From assembly GCA_034440635.1 (NCBI GenBank), contig JAOTON010002088.1:248001-312000 (forward strand): a stretch of 64,000 nucleotides of DNA. Direction: 5' to 3'. The notes beneath the pieces were generated by a model. That model saw only the letters and a program-made list of their open reading frames with translations, searched no databases and was not told the DNA's origin. Made by a program: the position numbers and the translations under genes. Of the stretch, positions 1 through 11,500 are shown piece after piece (the first letter of the stretch is position 1; every line of letters starts with the position of its first letter). The stretch comes from Lepas anatifera (Eukaryota; Arthropoda; Thecostraca; Lepadidae).

Positions 1-152
1 GGGCGCCAAATCCTATCGGTGGGCGCCGACTTTCGTATCCTGGGGGGGTGGAAAACGATATTTCAGGGGGGCGCCATCGACCTTTCAGGGGGGCGCCGAG
101 GGTCGATCGGGGGAGGCACGTGCCCCCCCCTTGCCCCCTGGATCCACCTATG
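1..152. mobile_element. Truncated hAT-type MITE (GGATCCRCCTATG family)
   Basis: The G/C-rich body (gggcgcc, cccccc runs) ends in CCCCTGGATCCACCTATGG. It matches the terminus of the copies at 7944, 37685 and 49684. The other end lies outside the window. Confidence 0.6.
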
Positions 153-1413
153 GCCAGAGGGCTTGCAAAATCAACAGCTGCAGCAATTATGCAGCAACAG
201 CTGCAGCAGCTGCAGCAATTATCAGCTGCAGCACGGACGTAATTATGTGAAAATTTCATGTCGGATGGATTAGGAAGGGAATTAAATCAAACATATAATA
301 TGCCATTGGTATATTGTAGTTTGTACAGTATACCAGTGCAATATACCATCTAGGTCTCAATATCAGTTAAATATTAATTCTTACTTGTCACTGTCATACG
401 TGATAAGGATGCACCTGAGTCGAACTATCAGGTGCCTAGAAGCCTGATCATCACAGATCAAACAAGCCTGGAATCACCAAAGAGACGCTGGCAAGGCCCG
501 TGCTCGCGATCCCATGTCCTGATTGGGGTGGGATTGGGTCAGTTTGCAGGTTAGAAAGCATCTTGCATCCTATATTGCAGTGCATTTCGTTGTTAGTGGA
601 TCATTCCAAATAAGAACTTTTTCCAAAGGTAATGATTTCGATATTGGTACACGACTTTTCTAGCCTGGCACAGCAATTATTTTTAGACAACTGCAGACCA
701 CTTGGTGGATTTTAAGATATGGAAACAAGAGAAGGACCGTGGCTGGTAGGCAGTGTGGGGTTAAATGTGACTGATTCAAGGTTAGGTGGAGTGCAACAGG
801 ACATAACCAACAACGTTTTTGATGTGAATCTAGTCACTGGCCACACCACTTATATGCTTCCAAGCAAAGCTGTAGATAGTGCAAAGTGACCCATTGGGAC
901 CTGTGATGACTCAACATTTTGAGTGTTGACTCTGACTTTTTACCTTAAATTTGAATTCAACTCTGACTCTACTCAATAATTTGAGGTGGGGAAAAACTAT
1001 AAAACATTCAACAGTCCGAGCCATATAAACTCAATTATGACCAAAGTAGCTAAACCAGTAAGCTGGAGCTAGGTAGGTACTATATAAAAAGCCTTTATCA
1101 TCAGAAAGTTCAATGCAAAATGTCTTATCCATCTCAACTCTGATTCATATAAATTTTGGATGTCAATTCTTACTCAAATCATTGGTTTGAGACATTGAAT
1201 CTAACTCATTCCATTTCCCAAAATGGAGTTTGCCCCCAATAAAATTTGCTTGACTTATTAAGAGGTTAGAAACCCTATGTGGCAAGAGGTTTTCCCTGTC
1301 TCTATACAGAAAAAAATGACAAGAATTCTTCCCACAATTTTGCCAATTGACAATGCTTTCCCTTGGGGTTACAACATGGGTACCAGTGGCTCTACAGCTG
1401 ACTAGCAACAGAC
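1..1413. other. Probable Sec20 intron 2 with repeats
   Basis: No coding exon was recognised. Positions 1-152 are the end of a CATAGGTGGATCC-type MITE. Positions 165-235 are a CAG/CTG-rich low-complexity stretch (cagctgcagcaattat repeated). The remainder is AT-rich with no feature I can support. Confidence 0.5.
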
Positions 1414-1598
1414 CTGGTAAGCTGTTGACTATACAGCTGTGCCTGCTGCTGCACCTGCTCCCGCTCGGTCTCAGGAGCAGGTCGCATTGCTGCTTCCTCC
1501 AGAAATGCGACCAGCCGTCTCTGTCGAGCCAGTTCTGCCTGTACAGCAACATTACGACTATCCAGATCCTCCAGTGATGAGCTGCAGCTCCGTATGTC
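1414..1598 (-). CDS. Sec20: Sec20 exon 2
   Basis: This exon begins DIRSCSSSLEDL after ttttacag and continues as a coiled-coil segment. Read without splicing, the frame stops 8 codons past the proposed AG/gtctgt donor. The donor is therefore inferred; the acceptor and phase are well supported. Confidence 0.65.
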
Positions 1599-1949
1599 CT
1601 GTAAAATGGAAAGGCAAGAGTGAGAGAGCATTAAATTGAGTGCTTCACCCTGGCAAGCAAATATCCCAGTTGCACTTTTCTCATGCATTTTTCATTTAAT
1701 ACATATTAATTTCATCATATGAAATACTGTTATTGGGGCTGGGGCCACAAATGGTCATGAAAATATGCAATATGAGGGATTCAATATTTTATTCCCCTTC
1801 AGGAAAGGGCTAAATTACTTTACACTTAAGTGATTTTTGCTGACCTGAATATGTGCCTTAATCTTGATGTCAGTTTTTACAACATCCTGGATAACATCTT
1901 CCAAAAGTGGCTCATCCACCTGTACTCGTCTTTGTCTCAGAGATGCCAT
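1414..1949 (-). CDS. Sec20: Sec20/BNIP1-like ER SNARE, 5' part (two exons; gene runs off the left edge)
   Basis: Sec20 (BNIP1) is an ER-anchored Qb-SNARE that acts with syntaxin-18, USE1 and SEC22 in Golgi-to-ER fusion. Exon 1 is 1845-1949: ATG in a good context (GCCATGG), an in-frame TAA upstream, 35 codons, then a CAG/gtcagc donor. Exon 2 is 1598-1414: it follows a pyrimidine-rich acceptor (ttccattttacag), is open for 61 codons plus 2 bases, and has a possible AG/gtctgt donor at 1414. Both sides of the junction are phase 0. The joined peptide reads IKAHIQ-DIRSCSSSLEDL, close to the KALIQDIRDCSGPL stretch I know from BNIP1, and then continues as a coiled coil rich in E, Q and R. Only about 97 of roughly 230 residues are here. 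The SNARE motif and C-terminal membrane anchor must lie to the left; I found no further exon in 1-1413. The family call is from recall of BNIP1, not a search. The gene is divergent from cabeza. Confidence 0.72.
1845..1949 (-). CDS. Sec20: Sec20 exon 1
   Basis: This 105-nt coding exon starts at the ATG (1949) and ends in AHIQ before a CAG/gtcagc donor. It is charged (QRRVQVDEPLLEDVIQDVVKTD), as expected for the N-terminal cytosolic part of a SNARE. Confidence 0.7.
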
Positions 1950-2551
1950 GGCTATGACAATATTGCTCGCAAACTCAGATTAATTATGGTCTATTTTCTA
2001 AACTACCATGGGATTATGACATTTACACGTGTATCACGACGAAATGTGATTGGGTGGGCAAAGCTACGGTTCTTGGCAAGGCAAGGGGAGGGGGAGGGAA
2101 TTCTGAAAGCAATAGAGTCAATTCTAAGCAACGGGAATTCTATGCAACCAAAGATGAAGAATAAAAAATAAAAAGCTGCAATCTTACAATGCCGACAGAT
2201 GTGTTTTAATGTCATTTTTGCGCAGTTTTTGAACCAAGACTGTGAAGCCATATGAAGGTATTCCTCTCACTCCACGTTCCTCTTATTATTGGTATTATAG
2301 GATGCTAAGTCTGGCTTTCTATTTAAGCAAACATAAATTTTCACAGTATAAAAATTAATAATGAAATTTTTTTGACCTTCATAAAGGACTCTTATTGTAA
2401 TCTGGTTTGAACAACACAAATTTAATATTTTATAGAAAACTGACACGCATGTTTCCTTTCAACCGCGGCCATATTCCGCCTCTGTCGCCGGCAAATCGGG
2501 CCGGTAGTTCGATTCTTGACTCTCGTTTAATTTTATCGTTTGTTTGGCATC
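1950..2551. promoter_or_regulatory. Shared divergent promoter region of Sec20 and cabeza
   Basis: About 600 bp separate the Sec20 ATG (1949, minus) from the cabeza ATG (2552, plus). A CCAAT box (ATTGG on plus at 2049-2053) lies about 100 bp upstream of the Sec20 start. The pyrimidine-rich tttcctttc at about 2452-2460, before the cabeza start, resembles a TCT-type initiator. Transcription starts are not visible directly. Confidence 0.5.
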
Positions 2552-2561
2552 ATGGCAGACG
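2552..2561 (+). CDS. caz: cabeza exon 1 (10 coding nt)
   Basis: ATG GCA GAC G is followed directly by a strong gtaagt donor. The next exon completes the Gly codon. The tiny coding part matches the FUS/caz layout. Confidence 0.85.
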
Positions 2562-5500
2562 GTAAGTTCGATCGTTTCAGTATTCTGTGGGTGGGTGTGC
2601 TAGTGTATTCTTATTTATCTTAACGCTAATTCTTCAGCGATTGCAATCTTATGTACCTAGTCCCCGAAATTGAAATTCCCATTACTATGCTCGACTGGTT
2701 TAGGATGGATATCTCGCATCCTATGGTGCCTATAGGTTTACAAACGGTTACCTCATTTGTATTTTTGCAGGAGATTTTCAGTGGCTTCTAGTATTTCCTA
2801 ATCTGAGTCTGTGTGAGAAAATATTACACAATTACAGATTTTGCTGCATTCTGACGGGGTAGTCTTCGGCTGACTGGCCACCGCCTCTGAAATCTCTGAC
2901 CCTCTCGCCCATACCTGGACCACGTGACCTCACAGATGAATGGGCAGTTGGCATTGGGTCAACTCATTCAACCCTCTCACAAATCTTGTCGTGTCTAGGG
3001 GAAAACACCGAATTTCGGACAGTCCGGAAATTCGGACACTTTATTTGCTCACTCCACTGAAGAAAAACCCAGTGGCGAATGTTGTTTATGCCTACATCAG
3101 CTGACAGCACCTTTTTTCTTTGTTCTAATGGGCCCAAAATAGCTTAGCTGGCTCTGAATAGCCACCTGAATTTGTAGCGGGAGTCCTGGAAGAGGTGACA
3201 ATTTGCCTTTTACAGTTCCATGGCTTAATGAACAGGTAGTGCTGACTCTTTGTTTCGGCTAATCTTAAATAAGACTTCCACTTTCCCGAAAGATTTTCTA
3301 TAGAAATGATACATTTTCAGAATCAGCAAGACACCCTCTTTCCATTCAGTGAGGTCCCGTAGCGCCACTCCCACTTAAACCCCAATTTTTAAACCCCGAT
3401 TTTCAACACCTACTTTACCCCAACGTCATAATGGCGTGCTGTCCACCGCCTTAAGTAAACAAAACATCAGAATTGACGAAAGACTAATGGCAACTGATGG
3501 TCAGTCAGCTTATGAAAACCATCCGCTGACTGATCATCAACTGACTAAATAATGGTACTTTTGTACCAGGGTAAAGCACAGTTGTGAAAGCGTGCAAATC
3601 TCGGTTTGGTGCGCCGCCCGGCTCGCTAAAACATGGTTAGGTCAGGTCAGGTTAGGCCAGGTCAGGTCAGGTCATATTGGGTTGTACTTACCTAACAATA
3701 CTGTCTGTTACTTTTTCAAAGAAGCTTCCTAGCATGACACCTTTTGTTTTGCAGCATCGGATACAGCCACCCTAACAATACGTCTGTTACTTTTTCAAAG
3801 AAGCTTCCTAGCATGACACCTTTTGTTTTGCAGCATCGGATACACCGCCACCGCGATCCTCACGATGAACTCTTGTCGTAGCGACGCATTCTTACGTTGC
3901 AGCATTTTCCGTGCTTACGTATTAGTCCGTTTGCCCGCAAAAAATCTTCCAGAAATTGATCACTCTCCACTCTCTGTGCCACCACCGATAATTCATCATA
4001 ACTACCCACGTTGTCTATTTTGACCTCCTCCATTTCCGCTTTCAACCAGACCCGGTTCAAGTTGTTTGGCAGCATTACGTCATCATGGCTGGAGAGGCAC
4101 AACAGTTACTATGCAGGGCATAGAAGAAATTGCACTTTTTCGAAGCTCTAAATAACCTATTTTAGGACTGTATCAACAAAACTTATATGGTTGAACAGAA
4201 AGCTAAAAGATTTTTATTTTTGAAACCATCAGACGTTTTGCAAAAACTCCAGTGAAGAATATTATTTTTACGAATTTTCCAGACCGTGTCAAAATAAGGA
4301 CAGGTTCAGCACCAATAGCTGTTTGCAGTAAGACTAATCTCGATTTTGATTGGCTGTTGATTTCTGACCTTTGATTGGCTGTTGGGGGCACCTGCAGCAG
4401 AAGACAATAAACACCGGTGATCTCTTGAGCGAAGGTAAACTTATTTCTCTCGGCTATTAAGTAGGCCTGAGTTGATAAAATAAATACATGCCCTTTCAAC
4501 AAATGCTTTGAAGTGTTATAATTTTTTCATTAAATTTACGTAAAATACGTTGCTTGCCGTTGAGATCAAGGTTACTGTCAAATGTGTGAAACAAGTTGAT
4601 TTTGATTTATACTAGATTGCTGCTAAATATGCCCAAACTTGGTATGTTCCAGCTGATACTTCCAAAAACTTAGTAGAATCTCCTAGAACTTAGTAGGAAA
4701 GGGCGGTGACGTCATCATGGGAGGACTATGGCTGCGTTCTTTGAATTATTCCGAGGTGGAATTCCAGGGGTTGTGACGCGTGATATTGCGGATTCCAGCT
4801 GGGAGCGTTTTGACCGAGGCCGAATGCGGCGTAAATGGCAGGTGCGACAGTCCTATTATTTATTTTGACTTGTGCACGTGGAAATCTTTCATTTACCTTC
4901 ATTTAGCTGTTATTATAGGTTCTGATTATCCTGAAAAAACATATAATGGACCTTTCAAGCAGATAAATATTCAGAGTCCACAAACCTACTGTTACGAAAT
5001 TCATGCATGGGCGCCGCATCTTGGCGGGCTGCTTTTTCTATTCCCACCGCTCCGCGAATGGCGGAATATTCCACGTGGAATCCCGGAAAAGTTTCAAGAA
5101 CGGCTGTGACGTCACTGTCCCTGGAATTCCAGGCTGAATATTTCAAAAACACCCTATATTTAGTAGGAAACTTGGTTGTACCCGTAGTTAAAGTACCCTG
5201 CTTTCAACCACAAACCAACCACGATTATTAGAGACACTGAAACAACTGAACGCAAACGGAATCACCGCAAATACAAAATGGCAGCACTTTCTGCTATTTG
5301 CAGCCAAAATATTCTCAATCTATATTATAAACTTTATAGCTGTTCAAAAAATGTGTTGTCAGGTTTTATTTTTCTTAAACATAAATTTATTAGCAAACTT
5401 TGGTTCAAACTAGTTAATTTCTTGTTTTTTTCATTTCTACCCATATTTTTCACAACTAACATCACACAATTTCCTTTTAAACTCTTCTTCGGAGCGTGCA

Positions 5501-8500
5501 GGGACTGTCGATGCGGTAGTTATTGTTTACGTTTTGATTAATGTGGTGGAAGTGCGTTTTATACTTGGATTTCTGTCTTATTTCATAGCTAAAACATGAA
5601 GGAACACTCTACAGTTAAGTATGAACTACCTTCTTTGTGATTTTACACATTTTTTGCCATTGGACGGGTATCTGTAGATGCGCCTTTGTTTCAGATGCCC
5701 GGTCACAAGCGAAACGTTCGTCTTTGGCATTCAAATCTATGATCAGTTTTACAAGAATGCATTAGAATTTCTTTGTAATGCTCTATAAGCTTGTTTTTAT
5801 ATTTATTTTATGTGTTAGACAGCATTTTTATGGGTGTCCGAATTTACCACCAAATTTTTACCAGGCTATAATTTCAGACAGGGGTGTCCGATATTTCAAC
5901 CATGCAAATTTATGGTGTATTCAAATTGGGACTAAACATTTTTGCTTGATTTTCAAAGCAGTCTTTCTGTTTTTGTTCGATTTCTCCCATTCCAGAGAGT
6001 TTGCAATTATATTTTTTACAGATCGGAGGTTTACTTTAAAAAAGGTTGGGGTCATAATGGGGGCTAAGTGGAACTAGAGATAAAGGTGACAGGGGTACCG
6101 AGACAAATACACAGTGCTCCACACTGCGCCCCCTGCGCAATAGCATAGCCCGGAACAAGTGGCGAATAGGGGTTAGGGGCTCAACCCCTCCCCCAGAAAT
6201 GTTTGAGTGCCTATTGTTGATACATAAGCGAAGGCTCGTCAGAGACAATTTCGAGGAGACTCGAGCCCCCTGGCCCCCTGAAAAGTCCTGGATCCGCCAA
6301 TTGACCGGCACATTTGGGCTTGCCCAGTCTCCCACCCCCCACCCAGTATGCTGTCCCCACAATGCGATTTTGTACTCCATGGTGGATTGAACTTATAAAA
6401 GACGTTCGTGAGACCAGAACGGTGCTTCCTTTTAGCCGAAGTGGCGTGTCACCTTGGACTATAAACTGTGTCTCCCTCATGGGTGAATCCGAGGGGAAGG
6501 GGCGAGGCACCCATGTGGCGCCCCCTGAAATTTATCCCACGCCCCTCCCCTCGTACGAGGCATCGCTCTGGACTTCCGAGTGGGGTGTCAGAGCCAACGT
6601 GCTTGCGTGTTGGGGGGAGGGACGGGAAGTGATGAAGCCTTGTGTTTACTTAAACCAAGAGTCTTAGATGGTATTTAAGGCCAAAATGGGGGGGGGCACA
6701 CCCAGCTATCCCAGTACAGAAAGTCGGAGACAAGACCCCTGAGACAACATGCATAGGAAGCAGGACACTTGCTGACCTGATCGACCCTATGCCCCTGAAA
6801 TGTTAATGGCGCCTCCTAAAAGTTCAAGGCGTCCCAGAAATTTCGTCTCCCCCAGGATTCCAGTATCAAGGTCCCCATGATGAGATTTGACACTCGAATG
6901 TAATGTTTTGGTGCCCACTCGAAGAGATTTTACACCCTCTGGTCCGGTCGGCGTCTCCCCCTCCCCGACTGTATGCCCCTCTAATCGGAAATCCTGGACT
7001 GCGTATGATTTTACCTATCTCACCTCTTTTTGGCAACCACAAATCTTGTCATTGTTAATGTGATTGGGTCGGAAACATTGTGATTTTATGAAAACATTAC
7101 CTCAATCATTTCTGTCCGTAGCTCCCGAAGTGTCCAAAGGTGATGTCTGGGTTCCAGTCTGAGATGAGGTTTGCATCTCTATATTCTATAACTAGAACAG
7201 AAATAGTTTATTGATGGTTATTTCTAAAAATACAGTCTTTGGGACTTGAAACATGCTTATTGAAAAAAACAAGTGGAAAATCTTTTAAATCTGACATAAA
7301 CATTTTGTCCGGAATTCCGTACAGTTTTTCATTGTTTTGTCCGAAATTACCGACAGAGCCACATTGCCGTCCGATATTCCGGCCGTACGTGGACGCCGCG
7401 GGCGTGACACTAAAGTGTTTTTAACAAATTAATGAGAGGTGTTGAAGGTGGGGAATTGTTGGAAATCCTTGATCCATTATTTTTCAACACATGTTTACCA
7501 AGTTCCAGTTCCATCAAGCCCTGCACAGTAGACCAAGCATCGTTTTTCACCACCAAGTGCTTAAGCGTCCGTAATTCGGTGCGTTCCCCTAGAGGGGCAC
7601 TCATACTGCAATTACTCCCACTGTGTTGCTGTGTGCTGGACAACTGGCATCAATGACCTGGGGCAGTGCAGTGGCAGAACCACAAGTTTCTTTTTGAGGG
7701 TGGGGGGGCAATATCCAATAAGATGGTCACAAATGGGACAAGCCATCGGAATATATTTTGCTGCTGAGAAGCAAACAAATTTTCCCTCCTGGATCCGTCC
7801 TTGTGCTTGGGTTGTGAAACATGTAAGCTGCCAGGCTGCCGGGGCTGCTCTCACCTGTCTGAAATGCAATTGATACAACTTTGTTTGGAGGTTCCATTAA
7901 AATCATATTTTCAGATACTTGTCAGAAGAGGGGACAGTTGGAGCCATAGGTGGATCCAGTGGGAAAGGAATGCAGGTCCCCCTCATTAACCCTCAGCACC
8001 CCTAAAATGATCACAGCATTCCTCTGAACGGTCGATGGCGCTTCCCGAAATGTCACTTCCCCCACCCCCCAGGATGCGAAAATATGCGCCCCGCCATAGA
8101 TTTGGCACCCACCTGAAAGCTTTTGCCAGCCAAAAGTGGCACCCACTTGGTACGGATGGCGTGCCACCCCCCGGCAAGGTGACCCCCATCGGTGATCCTG
8201 AATCCCCTATGGTGGGGGCAGGCCCCAAATTTTCATTAAACATCCCGATTTAAGAAACAATGGGAAAATCAAACATTGTGTGGGCAGTATTTTGCGAAGG
8301 TCACAAGCCTGAAACTGACTAGGTTTTGCTTTTAAGGGACATTTTCTTGTCAAGGGTGACAATTCACTGGCTCTATCACTGTTTCGTTGTAGGCGACGAT
8401 TATTTATTATCAAACAATTGTTTCTAACTAAATGGGCTTAATCCCGTCTACAGAAAATTTTTAGATTTCCAGCTTGAGAACCTTCATAGAGTCCGTTTCT

Positions 8501-11500
8501 TGGGAGAAATAAAACTCTGCCCTTGCTAAAACTCAAATCACGCAGCCATCTCCTCTCAACGAACGGCAACCATTGCTTTAACTGGGGAGGATGGAGTTTC
8601 CATGAACTGGCCTCTAGACTGACATCACACGGTTCAAGCTTGGCATAGCGTTTGCGATAGTCTAATAAAATTGTTTTGGGGTTAGACGATGCTCCAGCTC
8701 CCAAAGTTATAGGTATGGCGTTACCAACTCTCACCCTGTAAGGAGGGATTTGGTGCATCTGCTCAGCATACCTATGCAGAGAATCTGCTGGGACATGAAC
8801 CCAAGGAGATAAACCCGGGGGAGCTGAGCCAGGGCATTAGCGCTAGGCTCCTTGCGACCCTTTGGCAGCACCCTCACTTGTTGGAACGATATTGCCATAT
8901 TGTATACTGAAAATATTGAATGTTTTTTAGCAGTATTACAAAGGTGTAGAAGCCTGTCAAGCAGCTTCAGCGGCGATAGTGATCGTTGTTGTGCGTATCA
9001 TTAGCGGTAAAATTGGTGATGGATCTAGCCGGTAGTTTTGGTGGGACAAACAAAAATTGAAACCCAGGAAGAAACGTCACGCAGTGAAAGCTTTCGCAAC
9101 AATCTAAATAGCCGGCAGGTTGGGGAGGCGGGGAGTGGGGAGTAAATTATAAGTCGAAAAGCAAAACCAACAGGCGTCATTGGGTGAAATATGTGGCCAC
9201 AAAATGTTTCCTTTCGATATCCAAGGATCGTTCACCCATATACGATTTTAAATATCAAGAGGACCAGGCTCAAATATTCGCACTGAAGTTGACTGGTTCT
9301 GTTTGAAAATGATTTGTTCAGTTGAAGCACCAACACCTTGCTTATGAACTTAAAATGAGCCGGGGAAAAGTTCGACAGCTTGGGGAAGGGGGACAAAATT
9401 ATGGTTTTGCTCCGAGCTTTTTCGTTCGGGGAGCAAATACGTATTGTTCCCCCTACCCCCTTGGGTCCTCCACTATAACTGGGTGCTGTTTGAGGGGTCT
9501 CGTTGCCACGTGCGACCACCGAGGTTAGGAGGGCAGTGAAAAGTGAATATTTCTTTGATGAAATCCACCAACTCGAGGGCTACTACTATTCGAAATTTAG
9601 CGCCACATTGGTTCCAGCTATTCTTGGTGGTGAAATTTGTCGATGTGTCGCTGAAATGAAAATACTTTAGGATAAACAATTTTACATATTTTGGTTGGGC
9701 GAAACCAGAATATTACCCGGGGGACCTTGTAACCGAAGCCTACGCTGCCCCCTTGACCTGAGAGGGTATATTACCAACAAGACTAAAATTGGACTGGAAA
9801 CTTGGATATTTGCGGACCGTCAGTTACAGCTGTTGGGGAATGAAGTTATTAACCTAACTCTTCGTAGTAGCTTAAAGGGAATGTGGCACCTTGGTCGAAT
9901 CCTGGAATTTAGTGTAATTAGGCGTACTTTTAGTAAAAAATAATGAAACCACTCATGATTTCTCTGAAAAATGTACAATAAGCTCAATATTTGGTTTTTA
10001 AAAATACTCCTAGAAAAAGAAATAAATATCAGACTGTGGATGATGTCACGATCTGGCAACCACTACCATACTTGAAACGCTTCAAGGGTTTCGATTGGCT
10101 GATGCTCATCGTGACGTCAGCATATGTCGTCACACCAGTAGCTCACAACAATGGCCGCCGGCAACGGGGGGCTGTGGGGGGCTGGTGTCAGGTAGGTTTT
10201 AGCTTTTTTCTACGGAAATATCGAGTTCCAAGTCAAATGAAATATGGAGTACCGGGTTTTCCGACCTGCTTTACAACTTGGCTATCTCAGTTAAAATCAC
10301 GTTGTGAAGGTGCCACATTCCCTTTAAAACGCGTAGATAACACAAATCATAAAAAGTTGTTTTTGTGAACTGAAAAATACATTTACTTAACAGTTAACAA
10401 AAAAAAACTTGATTGTCTTGGACACATAAATACTCGTTTCCCAGAATTGAAATGTTTCAGAATGCGACACCTCCTTTGAATGGTTCAGGATCTTCCGCAA
10501 AAGTCAGTAATAAAAAGTGAACAATGAGAGATAGTGCGGAAGCTCCAATATTCTAAATTTAGAGAAATGTTTGCAGGGAGTAAATAGTATTTGCTTATGA
10601 AACTTCCACATGAGAATCAAGCGGACAATGCATGTTAAGCTGGACTGATTCGGGTTCAGCCCGAGAGATTATTATCAGTATATTGTTTTGGGATTTCATG
10701 AGTTTAAGTCTTAAGCCTCGATAAGCCTTTTGAGAACTCCCACAGCCTAATATTGAGCCGCTTGGACTAAAGGGCGTTTTAAGCTCAAATTCTGTGGAGG
10801 TATCATCGGTGCAATCTTTCGAAAGCTTAGCTGGCTCAGGGAGGCCCCTAGCTATCGTGCACCCTCAGCTGTCATCTCAACTTATCGTATCTGCATTGGT
10901 TTTTGGTCGCCCGGAGAAGAGGCACTTAAGCATATATCACTAACTGTATGATATTGTATGTAATATATAATTTTTGGGCTTATCGATGCACCAACTGCCA
11001 GTGTCGTATGGCGTCGCCAACTCTTTTACTGTTGAAAAGATATCTCGGGAGCCAGCTTGCTCCTTGGTCAGGGAAACCGCCAGGCCTTGAACCCCGGGTT
11101 GGCTGGGTGGAATCCAGCTACGCTGACCACTCCACTACATTTTTTTAATTTTGTCCAAGCCGTTCTCAGTTCGACTGTTGGAGTCGGAGTCTCACTAAAG
11201 TCATCAAGGGACTTTTCACGGAGACCCCGACCCCACCACCCGAACGAGCAACTCCCACAATGAAGGGTTGATTTAGAAGCCAAAATTTAACGTCCCACAA
11301 AGCACAGGGACGGGCACCCCGCTCAGGTCACCCTCTCACCAGTCAGTTGCCAGCCGACTTGTACGTCGGGTAAACTATTGAGCGCCGTAGCATCTCGGGG
11401 GAACCGATCCCAAGCCTGGACATGCACTGTCACTGCATGCTTCTGAGCAGCGGGCCGGAGCCCAACGCTCTACCAACTGAGCTACCAGGACGGCATTGAA

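Noticed and set aside
8438..8758. 106-codon minus-strand frame
   Set aside because: Its start lies in a SINE tail and no domain is recognisable.
11426..11496. tRNA gene candidate (minus strand, TAGCTCAGTTGGTAGAGC)
   Set aside because: The B box is displaced by tens of bases and no cloverleaf closes; it is a SINE head.
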